DNA of 7,002 bases from an uncultured Opitutia bacterium (GTDB taxonomy: Bacteria; Verrucomicrobiota; Verrucomicrobiia; Opitutales; UBA953): NCBI GenBank assembly GCA_903910245.1, contig CAIVYX010000383.1, positions 1-7,002 of the forward strand, written 5' to 3'. A program made the translations under genes and the position numbers. Below the pieces are notes generated by a model. The model made no database searches. It saw nothing but the letters and a program-made list of their open reading frames with translations, and was not told the origin of the DNA. Below, piece after piece: positions 1 through 5,881 of this stretch (the stretch's first letter is position 1; the number at the start of each line of letters is the position of its first letter).

Positions 1-1
1 C

Positions 2-229
2 AACTGGCTCGCCGGCGGGGGCATCAAGGGCGGCGTCTCCCATGGCCCGAGCGACGAATGGGGCTACAAGCCAGCCGACCGGTCACACTTCACCCAGGGC
101 TACGACATCCATGCCACCGTCTTGCACCTCCTCGGCCTCGATCACGAGAAACTCACCTTCCGTCACAACGGCGCCAACCGCCGCCTCACGGACGTCCATG
201 GGCATGTGATCAAGGAGATATTGGCGTAA
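2..229 (+). CDS. DUF1501 family protein, C-terminal fragment (5' end outside window)
   Basis: Seventy-five codons are open from the window edge to a TAA. The translation begins NWLAGGGIKGGVSHGPSDEWG and continues with a stretch like HATVLHLLGLDHEKLTF and RLTDVHGHVIKEIL, which is the typical C-terminal end of DUF1501 proteins (alkaline-phosphatase/sulfatase-like superfamily, often exported through the Tat pathway in PVC bacteria). The family's substrate is not established. Only the last part is visible, so neither the export signal nor the metal-binding core can be checked. DUF1501 genes usually follow a DUF1549/DUF1553 cytochrome-like gene, so one is expected just upstream of the window (inference). 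No T-rich terminator follows the stop; a repeat block starts 5 bp later. Confidence 0.88.
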   Translation, partial: NWLAGGGIKGGVSHGPSDEWGYKPADRSHFTQGYDIHATVLHLLGLDHEKLTFRHNGANRRLTDVHGHVIKEILA

Positions 230-233
230 GGAA

Positions 234-268
234 GTTCTTGGCTCTTTGTTCATCGTTCTTCGTTCGTA
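234..268 (+). repeat. Degenerate heptamer tandem array, + orientation (consensus GTTCTTR)
   Basis: Five consecutive 7-nt units start at 234, 241, 248, 255 and 262. Each begins G-T/C-T and most read GTTCTTN. The array starts 5 bp after the stop of the DUF1501 gene. It shares a 13-nt exact stretch, GTTCATCGTTCTT, with the array at 5633-5667, and the same unit appears inverted at 393-434. No function is known to me; similar degenerate text is common between genes in PVC and other environmental genomes. Confidence 0.7.
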
Positions 269-292
269 AGCTTAATGAGACGGCAAGCCCGC

Positions 293-319
293 GGCCGGCC
301 GAGGGCGGCCTGCCCTACC
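293..319 (-). repeat. REP-like unit (GGTAGG foot plus 22-nt hairpin), minus orientation
   Basis: On the + strand a hairpin at 293-314 is followed at once by CTACC (315-319), the reverse complement of the GGTAG foot. Outer arms GGC (293-295) and GCC (312-314) pair, C296/T311 is a mismatch, inner arms GGCCG (297-301) and CGGCC (306-310) pair, and the loop is AGGG. The 22-nt hairpin and foot match the units at 5681-5707 and 5773-5799. The core also contains the 10-bp palindrome CGGCCGGCCG (292-301). No partner unit in the opposite orientation is visible nearby, so this looks like a single REP. Confidence 0.65.
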
Positions 320-392
320 CACGAACACCTGCCATATATCCAATCGACGGAATATGACTGAGTGATGAACCTTGCCACCTGTCAGTGACACC

Positions 393-434
393 TCGGAACA
401 AAACACTAAGAACAAGTAACCAAGAACAACGAAC
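393..434 (-). repeat. Degenerate heptamer tandem array, minus orientation
   Basis: Read on the minus strand, six consecutive 7-nt units end at the 442 gene: units on the + strand start at 393, 400, 407, 414, 421 and 428. The best units are the complements of GTTCTTA (407-413) and GTTCTTG (421-427). Aligned with 5633-5665 it agrees at about 26 of 33 positions by eye. It lies inverted to the array at 234-268, with the REP unit between them, and ends 7 bp before the ATG at 442, so it forms most of the immediate 5' leader of the sialidase-like gene. Confidence 0.7.
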
Positions 435-441
435 CATCATC

Positions 442-1614
442 ATGCGCACCACCCTCACCCTTATCGCGGCCCTGCTGTTCGCGCCGTTAGCCGCGCTGCA
501 CGCCGCCGAACCAGTCGTCATCGACCTCTCGCAGCGCACCTGGCAGGGCATCCCGGGCCTCGAACGTACCGCGAAGGGTCGCGTGTATGTCTCCTGGTTC
601 ACCGGCGGCCCCAAGGAACCCTCACCGGATAACACGGTGGTGCTTTCGTACAGCGATGATGCCGGCAAGACCTTCACGCCGCCCGAAGCGATGGGTCTAC
701 CGACGAACGACGGGACGCGTTGCTTTGACCCGACCCTATGGATCGACCCGAAGGGCCGGCTCTGGTATATCTTCAATCGCGGCAACAAGGACCTCGCCAA
801 GCACGACGTCTGGGCTCGCCTCTGCGAGGCCCCTGACGCCCCGAACCCTTCGTTCGGCCCTGAATTCCGCGTCGGATATGATGCGCCTTTCACGTTCCGC
901 ATGAACAAGGTGACCGTACTTTCCACCGGGGAATGGCTGATGCCGGTGACGCTGGCTGAAAAACCCGTCCGGGACTGGTGCACGGGCTTTAACGAGAACC
1001 AGACCCCCACCCTCCATGGCGTCGGCATCTCCACCGACGAAGGAAAGACCTGGAAGCTGCATGGAGCGGTCAAATCAAAGCCTTGGGCCTTGGAGAACAT
1101 GATCACCGAGCTCAAGGACGGACGACTCTGGATGCTTATCCGAACCAATAGTGGCGTACTCTGGCAAAGCCACTCGTCGGACAAAGGACGAACCTGGAGC
1201 GACGGAAATCCCAGCACGATCAAGAGCCCGGGTTCGCGCTTCTACATCCGCCGCCTTGCCTCCGGCAATCTGCTCCTTGTGAATCATCATAAGTTTGCCA
1301 GCCCCACATGGCGACACCGCCTCACCGCACAGGTTTCCACCGACGACGGCGCGACCTGGAACGACGGTCTCCTCCTAGATGAGCGCAGCAACGTCTCGTA
1401 TCCCGACGGTGCGCAGGACAAAGACGGCTCAATCTGGATCACCTACGACCGAGATCGTAACGGAGCCGGAGAAATCCTCCTGGCCAAGTTCCGCGAAGAA
1501 GACGCGATCGCAGGCAAGGATGTCTCCGGCACCGTGACGCTGAAACAGGCCGTCGATAAGCTCAACAAGCCCACGCCCTCCAAGGCCAATTCGTCTAAGC
1601 CTTTTGTGAAGTAA
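442..1614 (+). CDS. Secreted BNR/Asp-box sialidase-family protein (exo-alpha-sialidase-like)
   Basis: The 390-residue product has a clear signal peptide (MRTTLTLIAALLFAPLAALHA, probable cleavage near residue 21), so it acts outside the cytoplasm. It carries four Asp-boxes of the form SxDxGxT[W/F]: about residues 71-78 (SDDAGKTF region), 197-204 (STDEGKTW), 245-252 (SSDKGRTW) and 299-306 (STDDGATW), spaced as in a six-bladed sialidase beta-propeller. Further family-like segments are ENMITELKDGRLWMLIRT before the third box and, near the C-terminus, YPDGAQDKDGSIWITYDRDR. The likely reaction is release of terminal sialic acid or a related sugar from glycans, but the arginine triad and Tyr/Glu nucleophile cannot be assigned by eye, so a non-sialidase propeller hydrolase is possible. 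A GTG at 385 would lengthen the frame by 19 residues, but that extension is just translated heptamer repeat; the ATG at 442 directly precedes the signal peptide. No Shine-Dalgarno is present. Confidence 0.85.
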   Translation: MRTTLTLIAALLFAPLAALHAAEPVVIDLSQRTWQGIPGLERTAKGRVYVSWFTGGPKEPSPDNTVVLSYSDDAGKTFTPPEAMGLPTNDGTRCFDPTLWIDPKGRLWYIFNRGNKDLAKHDVWARLCEAPDAPNPSFGPEFRVGYDAPFTFRMNKVTVLSTGEWLMPVTLAEKPVRDWCTGFNENQTPTLHGVGISTDEGKTWKLHGAVKSKPWALENMITELKDGRLWMLIRTNSGVLWQSHSSDKGRTWSDGNPSTIKSPGSRFYIRRLASGNLLLVNHHKFASPTWRHRLTAQVSTDDGATWNDGLLLDERSNVSYPDGAQDKDGSIWITYDRDRNGAGEILLAKFREEDAIAGKDVSGTVTLKQAVDKLNKPTPSKANSSKPFVK

Positions 1615-1650
1615 AATTCCGCCTGCGCGGCGGGCCTCTTGGATGCACTG

Positions 1651-1744
1651 GGTAGGGCTGACCACCCTTCGTCAGCCGCGGTTGAGCGAGGTCGCTCAAA
1701 CCTACCTCGATACCGCTATGTCGTGACGCGGTCCCGACCCTACC
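1651..1744. repeat. Cluster of three REP-like units (one forward, two reverse)
   Basis: The cluster is bounded by GGTAGGG (1651-1657) and CCCTACC (1738-1744). Unit 1 (+, 1651-1677): foot GGTAG, then arms GGCTGAC (1656-1662) and GTCAGCC (1671-1677) around an 8-nt loop, a 22-nt hairpin. Unit 2 (-, 1680-1706): arms TTGAGCGA (1682-1689) and TCGCTCAA (1692-1699), flanked by pairable GG and CC with a bulged A1700, then CTACC (1702-1706). Unit 3 (-, 1720-1744): imperfect hairpin 1720-1738 with GTCG/CGAC and GAC/GTC pairs around one mismatch and a GCG loop, then CCTACC. Units 1 and 2 are head to head, 2 nt apart. This is the arrangement of a bacterial interspersed mosaic element. It lies between the sialidase-like and cytochrome-like genes. 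Confidence 0.65.
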
Positions 1745-1796
1745 TTGTGCCAGACATCGCCATAAAAGACCCCATTTCAGCACATATATACGGTCC

Positions 1797-1826
1797 CCGA
1801 AGGCAGGGAACTTGACCCTCCTTCGG
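1797..1826 (+). promoter_or_regulatory. Strong leader hairpin upstream of the cytochrome-like gene
   Basis: Arms CCGAAGG (1797-1803) and CCTTCGG (1820-1826) pair perfectly. After a single bulged C1804, AGGG (1805-1808) pairs with CCCT (1816-1819), leaving a 7-nt loop (1809-1815). This gives eleven G/C-rich pairs. No T-run follows within 40 nt, so it is a poor intrinsic terminator; it ends 60 nt before the ATG at 1887. It lacks the GGTAG foot and so is not one of the REP units. A TATATA (1785-1790) just upstream could be a -10 element placing the hairpin at the 5' end of the mRNA, but no convincing -35 accompanies it. The role (mRNA stability, regulator site) is inference. Confidence 0.45.
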
Positions 1827-1886
1827 CCTGTCCAATCATCACCATAATCGTCCACCCCAGACGGCCCATCCCTTTTTTTTTCCTCC

Positions 1887-4337
1887 ATGCCCTCCCCGGG
1901 ACATATCTCAAGCGCCTTCGCGCTGTTCGCCCTGAGCCTGACAGGCATCGTCCGCGCGGCGGAGCCCTACGAGGCCTTCATCCAGAAGCATTGCTCCCGC
2001 TGCCACGGTCCCGAGAAGGAAAAAGGCGACCTACGCTTCGACAAGCTCTCGCGCGATTTCAAACTCGGCGCCGACACCCATCATTGGGCCGAGGCCATGG
2101 AGCAGGTGAACTCCGGAGAGATGCCGCCGAAAAAGGACAAGGAACCCAAGCCGACCCAGGCCGAGATCGCCGCCTTCGTGACGAGCCTCGACGGCGCCCT
2201 GAAGGCAGGCCGCGCCTCTCGTCAGGCGGCACGACCGGCGGTGGCTCATTATCGTCTGAGCCGGCAGGAGTATCAGAACACCGTCTATGACCTGCTGGGC
2301 GTGCGCTATGATCCCGCCAAGCAAGGAGAACTTAACGAAGACACCCGCCTACATGGCTTTGAACGCATCGGGTCGGAGCTTTCACTTTCGCCGTCGCATG
2401 TGGATCGGTATTACCGGGCGGCGGGAGTCGTCCTGGAGCGCGCCTTCACCACGACGGGCGCCGAGACGCGCAAGGTCCGCAAGACCGCGGCGGAACTGCT
2501 CCCCGATGGCGGGAAATGGCAGCAGGCGGTGCTAGACCGCTTCGGCATCAAGCGGCCCCTGCGCAGTTTCATCTACCCTGGCGCCTATACGTACAACGGC
2601 CCTGCGGCCTTCTCCACCGGGTGGCTTGGTAATGGCATCGGGGCGGAACATAGCGGTCTCTATAAAGTCCGCATCAAGGCCAGCGGCATCCGCCCTCCTG
2701 GCGGCCAGCCGGCCCACCTGACCATCGGCATCCCGGCAGAGGGTGAAAGCGGGATGGCCACCCGGCTCCTCGGCATGGATATCACCGCCCCGGAAGACCA
2801 TCCCGAGGTCTATGAATCGCAGCTGTACCTCGATCTGCCGGCAGCCCTGCACTTCAGCCTGGAAGCCAGCCATCAGATCAGCGGCACGCACTTCCACCGG
2901 CTCCGCCCGAGCACGATCTTCACCCATAGCAGCGAGACCATGCTGACGGCTCCGGCGTTCCCGCAGCTGTTCGACGACAAAGGCAACGGACTTTACTCGC
3001 TGGTGCTCCTCGACTGGATCGAATGGGAAGGGCCCATCCTGACGGAGGCCGAAAAAGCCCGCCGCCAGGGACTGCTGCCGCCCGATAACGCCACCCCCGA
3101 GGTGGTCACTGAACATTTGCATCGCTTTGCCGAACGCGCCTGGCGCCGACCGGTGAAAAAAGATGAACTGGGGCTGTACCTGCAATCCTATCGCACCGAG
3201 CGCGCGGCGGGCGAGAAGATGGCCGACGCCTATCGGGTCGCCCTGCAGGGCGTGCTGACCTCCCGGCACTTCATCTACCTCGTCGAAGGCGACAAGGCGG
3301 TCCGCGAGCGGCTCACCCAGCCGGAACTCGCATCACGCCTCTCCTATTTCCTCTGGAGCTCGATGCCCGACGACGGCCTGTTCGCCGCAGCCAACGAAGG
3401 GAAACTCAGCGGCGACGGCCTCCCGAAAGAAGTGGACCGGATGCTCACGGACGGCAAAGCCGATCGTTTCGTCGACGACTTCGCCCGCCAGTGGCTGCAA
3501 CTGCACCGCGTCGGCATGTTCCCGCCCGACAAGAAACTCTATCCGAGTTACGAGCACTGGCTGGAGGCCAGCCTGAAGGCCGAGCCGGTGGAATTCTTCC
3601 GCGAAGTGTTCGGCAAGAACCTGTCCGTCGACGCCTTCATCGACTCCGACTGGACCATGGCCAACGCACGCCTCTGCGAATTCTACGGACTGCCCGAACC
3701 GAAGACAGCCGGCTTCCAACGTGTCGCGCTCAAGCCGGAGGACCATCGCGGCGGGCTCCTGACGATGGGCGCGGTCCTGGGCCTGACCTCCGACGGCACC
3801 CGACATCGGCCGATTCACCGCGGCGTCTGGCTCAGCGAGACGATCTTCGGGAAGACACCCCCTCCCCCGCCCGCCAACGTGCCGGCGATCGAACCCCCTA
3901 CGCCTCAAAGCCCCAAGGCGTCCCTGCGCGATAAGCTGGCCGCGCACTCCAAGAACCCCAATTGCGCCGCCTGCCACGCCAAGATCGACCCGCTCGGCTT
4001 CGCCTGGGATAACTACGACGCCATCGGTCAGTGGCGCACTCAGGAGAAAGTTCCGGCCGGGATCGGCGCCGACCCGAAGATCAATCCGGCGGGCGAACTG
4101 CCGGACGGTCGTGCCTTCAAGGACTCCGCTAGTTTCAAACAATTGCTCCTCGCCGACCGAGACGCCGTCGCGAAGGCCTTCATCGAACACCTGTGCACCT
4201 ATGCGCTCCGCCGGGTACTGACGTTCGACGATAAAGACGACATCAACGCCATCGTCGCCGAAGCCAAGAAGCAAGACTACCGCATCAAGGATATCGTGAA
4301 AGCCGTCGCGATGTCCGAACTAATGCGCAAACGCTGA
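1887..4337 (+). CDS. Exported planctomycete-type cytochrome c protein (DUF1587-DUF1595-DUF1592-DUF1588-DUF1585), two CxxCH haem sites
   Basis: The 816-residue product has a signal peptide (residues 1-24, ending VRAAEP). An N-terminal planctomycete cytochrome c module follows, with haem motif CSRCH at 36-40 and probable distal Met79 in GEMPPK. Then come a DUF1587-like segment (about 121-180, HYRLSRQEYQNTVYDLLG); a beta-rich middle region (about 220-390), probably a carbohydrate-binding-like sandwich; DUF1595 (about 410-470, FAERAWRRPV); DUF1592 (about 476-605, LASRLSYFLWSSMPDD); DUF1588 (about 630-727, RGGLLTMGAVLGLTSDGT, a proline run, and a second haem motif CAACH at 693-697); and DUF1585 (about 738-811). 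Length and order are complete for the family. Its reaction is unknown; a periplasmic or surface redox role in polysaccharide degradation is proposed from context. The usual DUF1552 partner is absent; a different exported protein follows 21 bp downstream. The start fits the signal peptide; the leader is pyrimidine-rich (T9 at 1873-1881) with no Shine-Dalgarno. Confidence 0.93.
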   Translation: MPSPGHISSAFALFALSLTGIVRAAEPYEAFIQKHCSRCHGPEKEKGDLRFDKLSRDFKLGADTHHWAEAMEQVNSGEMPPKKDKEPKPTQAEIAAFVTSLDGALKAGRASRQAARPAVAHYRLSRQEYQNTVYDLLGVRYDPAKQGELNEDTRLHGFERIGSELSLSPSHVDRYYRAAGVVLERAFTTTGAETRKVRKTAAELLPDGGKWQQAVLDRFGIKRPLRSFIYPGAYTYNGPAAFSTGWLGNGIGAEHSGLYKVRIKASGIRPPGGQPAHLTIGIPAEGESGMATRLLGMDITAPEDHPEVYESQLYLDLPAALHFSLEASHQISGTHFHRLRPSTIFTHSSETMLTAPAFPQLFDDKGNGLYSLVLLDWIEWEGPILTEAEKARRQGLLPPDNATPEVVTEHLHRFAERAWRRPVKKDELGLYLQSYRTERAAGEKMADAYRVALQGVLTSRHFIYLVEGDKAVRERLTQPELASRLSYFLWSSMPDDGLFAAANEGKLSGDGLPKEVDRMLTDGKADRFVDDFARQWLQLHRVGMFPPDKKLYPSYEHWLEASLKAEPVEFFREVFGKNLSVDAFIDSDWTMANARLCEFYGLPEPKTAGFQRVALKPEDHRGGLLTMGAVLGLTSDGTRHRPIHRGVWLSETIFGKTPPPPPANVPAIEPPTPQSPKASLRDKLAAHSKNPNCAACHAKIDPLGFAWDNYDAIGQWRTQEKVPAGIGADPKINPAGELPDGRAFKDSASFKQLLLADRDAVAKAFIEHLCTYALRRVLTFDDKDDINAIVAEAKKQDYRIKDIVKAVAMSELMRKR

Positions 4338-4358
4338 ACCCTGCCTCCTTTTCAGAAA

Positions 4359-5612
4359 ATGAACATGATTCGTAGCTTCGCCTACCTCTGCCTCGGGCTT
4401 ACCCTGCTCGCTGACAACGCTTCCGCGGAAGAACCCTTCCGTCCCGAGGCCGGAAAATTCCCACCTGCGGACAAGGCCAAAGCCTACGACGGACAGCTCA
4501 TGTTCGTGGATCATGCCAATCGCCGCGGCAGCCTCCGCGTGACCGGCGGAGAACTGATGCACTCCACCGCGCCTCAACCCTTCGCCATGCTCCCCTATGG
4601 CATGGTGCGCTATCATGGTGCGCCGGCGGACCTCAGGGATGTCCCGCTAGGCACCATGATGCACGGTCTCTTCTATCTGCCACCAGACCCCAAGCTCTCC
4701 TCCGTACCGGTCGTCGATAAACCCAGCCTGACCAGACCCGCCGAGAACCACGCCATCCTTTTGGAAGATGAACCGAGCTTCTGCCTCCGAGAGGGTAAAG
4801 TCTGGAAATTGAAGAACGTGACGATCAAAGGCGGCAAGCAAGGGTTGATCGTCGCGCATCGGGAACCAAAGGCGGGCGGAGAAGGCAAGGAAGTCGAACG
4901 ACAGATGAGCATCGATGGCTCCACCCGTTTCTGGCGCGGCCGCGAGCAGCTCGGGCTTACGGACCTGATCGCCGAAGGCCTGCTCCCTGCCGACGGGAAT
5001 AAAGCCCTCGACGGCCAGGAGGTTTATCTGGGCCTCGCCTGGAAACCCGACGGGAATTGGATTCGACGTACCGGCAATCGACAGCACATCTCCGACATCT
5101 GGCTGGATGCGAAGGCGATGCAGCGTGCTTCCCAGCATCAGATCGAGATACACCGGGAGCTGATCCGCTGCCGCTGGATGCCCGCGTACGTGGATGCCGT
5201 CGAGTACGGCAAGTTCGGTAACGCCACCGTGACCGCGACCTTGTTCGGCGGCATGGACCCATCCCTGTATGCCGATTTCAAGCAGGGCATCAACGGACAG
5301 TTCGCTGCTTCTGAATTCAATCTGAAGCATGCGTATGGGTCGGTCACCGAAACCTTGGTGGCCAACTCCGGCCCCATCATCGACGTCAAGAAGCAGGAGA
5401 AAGATGTCCCGCTGGGCAGCAGCGGAATCCAGATCAAAATCCAGGTGACCCAGATCATCGAGGGAGCGCGGCCGGGGAGGATCATCCGGATCCGACCCAT
5501 GAACTGGCCCGATGACGCCGTACCACGGGAAGAATATACCGAAGGCCATCACGACGAACGCTTCCCGTCTCCGGACACCATGCCCAAATTCGGCCCGATT
5601 CGCTTGAATTGA
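4359..5612 (+). CDS. Exported protein of unknown function, probable operon partner of the cytochrome-like gene
   Basis: The 417-residue product starts with a signal peptide (about residues 1-23, cleavage after NASA), so it is exported. I do not recognise the family with certainty. A compact N-terminal segment (about 43-107) runs from YDGQLMFVDHANRRGSLRV to MLPYGMVRYHGAPADLRD and then PLGTMMHGLFYL. A second segment (about 146-234, VWKLKNVTIKGGKQGLIV to FWRGREQLGLTDLI and YLGLAW) has a similar rhythm: a strand-rich stretch, then a set residue phrase, then a loop with a Gly-rich end. This suggests two small beta-barrel (OB or DUF5666-like) modules, by eye only. The C-terminal part (about 265-417) contains a Tyr/Gly-rich stretch and ends in a charged tail. 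There is no CxxCH and no transmembrane segment after the signal. It begins 21 bp after the cytochrome-like stop, with no repeats or terminator between, so co-transcription is likely. ATG 4359 was chosen; ATG 4365 is an alternative two codons in. No Shine-Dalgarno. Confidence 0.88.
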   Translation: MNMIRSFAYLCLGLTLLADNASAEEPFRPEAGKFPPADKAKAYDGQLMFVDHANRRGSLRVTGGELMHSTAPQPFAMLPYGMVRYHGAPADLRDVPLGTMMHGLFYLPPDPKLSSVPVVDKPSLTRPAENHAILLEDEPSFCLREGKVWKLKNVTIKGGKQGLIVAHREPKAGGEGKEVERQMSIDGSTRFWRGREQLGLTDLIAEGLLPADGNKALDGQEVYLGLAWKPDGNWIRRTGNRQHISDIWLDAKAMQRASQHQIEIHRELIRCRWMPAYVDAVEYGKFGNATVTATLFGGMDPSLYADFKQGINGQFAASEFNLKHAYGSVTETLVANSGPIIDVKKQEKDVPLGSSGIQIKIQVTQIIEGARPGRIIRIRPMNWPDDAVPREEYTEGHHDERFPSPDTMPKFGPIRLN

Positions 5613-5632
5613 AGGAAGAGACGAAGGCGCGC

Positions 5633-5667
5633 GTTCTTGGTTCATCGTTCTTAGTTATTTGTTCTGG
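5633..5667 (+). repeat. Degenerate heptamer tandem array, + orientation
   Basis: Five 7-nt units start at 5633, 5640, 5647, 5654 and 5661, all beginning GTT; the first and third read GTTCTTG and GTTCTTA. It is the third copy of the array type seen at 234-268 and (inverted) 393-434. It lies 20 bp after the stop of the unknown exported gene and 13 bp before the REP pair, the same order (gene end, heptamers, REP) as at 229-319. Confidence 0.7.
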
Positions 5668-5680
5668 TGCGAGGGAACGA

Positions 5681-5799
5681 GGTAGGGACGTGATTGCCAT
5701 CACGTCCGTGGGCGGACGGATATCGGATAGGTCGGTGACCTTGCCCGGCTCGACGCGCGGACGTATGCGAACGGCGGTCATCGCAATGACCGCCCTACC
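5681..5799. repeat. Inverted pair of REP-like units (BIME) with covarying 9-bp stems
   Basis: Bounded by GGTAGGG (5681-5687) and its complement CCCTACC (5793-5799). Left unit (+): foot GGTAG, arms GGACGTGAT (5686-5694) and ATCACGTCC (5699-5707), loop TGCC. Right unit (-): arms GGCGGTCAT (5773-5781) and ATGACCGCC (5786-5794), loop CGCA, foot CTACC. Both hairpins are 22 nt with perfect 9-bp stems. The stems differ at three positions and every change is matched on the opposite arm. The 65-nt spacer holds a 6-bp hairpin that competes with the left unit (CGTCCG 5703-5708 with CGGACG 5713-5718) and a small palindrome AGGTC/GACCT (5729-5741). The GTAG-plus-hairpin form is that of REPs recognised by RAYT Y1 transposases. 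Confidence 0.75.
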
Positions 5800-5851
5800 C
5801 GATACACCGCATCATCCTATCCGGTTTCCGGTCTCCCCTTGAGTTCTTTTA

Positions 5852-5881
5852 CTAGCCCTAGCCCCAGCCCTGGCTCTGGCC
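5852..5881 (+). repeat. Hexamer tandem array (consensus CTRGCC, five units)
   Basis: Five contiguous 6-nt units start at 5852, 5858, 5864, 5870 and 5876; the first two are identical (CTAGCC) and the others differ from the consensus at zero to two positions. It is followed by CTAAAACC and a short 8-nt-period duplication of TTTGCAC (5893-5899 and 5901-5907). The array is 46 bp upstream of the ATG at 5928. No function is known. Confidence 0.65.

Noticed and set aside
58..357. Short + strand frame overlapping the DUF1501 end
   Set aside because: It is out of frame with the conserved DUF1501 C-terminus and continues through the intergenic repeats; its Arg/Pro-rich translation is typical of a shadow frame.
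380..390. TGTCA-G-TGACA palindrome as an operator
   Set aside because: Perfect but short (5+1+5), single copy, and similar to the AGGTC/GACCT palindrome in the REP spacer at 5729-5741, so more likely repeat debris than a regulator site.
234..434. CRISPR array
   Set aside because: The repeats have a 7-nt period with no unique spacers and there are no cas genes.
315..1223. Antisense open frame over the sialidase-like gene
   Set aside because: It covers the Asp-box region of a well-supported + strand gene, ends inside the upstream REP/repeat block and has no family-like motif.
1619..1633. CCGCC/GGCGG hairpin just after the sialidase-like stop as an intrinsic terminator
   Set aside because: Only five pairs, followed by CCTCTT rather than a T-run; too weak to call.
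1812..1839. TTGACC with AATCAT 16 nt downstream as a sigma-70 promoter
   Set aside because: The -35 is good but the -10 matches only four of six, and TTGACC lies in the loop and arm of the 1797-1826 hairpin. Housekeeping promoter consensus in this group is uncertain.
3333..4274. Antisense open frame over the cytochrome-like gene
   Set aside because: It fully overlaps conserved DUF1592/DUF1588/DUF1585 coding sequence and its translation is low-complexity Gly/Arg/Val text.
4647..5645. Antisense open frame over the unknown exported gene
   Set aside because: The + strand frame has a signal peptide and tight operon spacing; the antisense frame starts inside the heptamer repeat and shows no recognisable domain.
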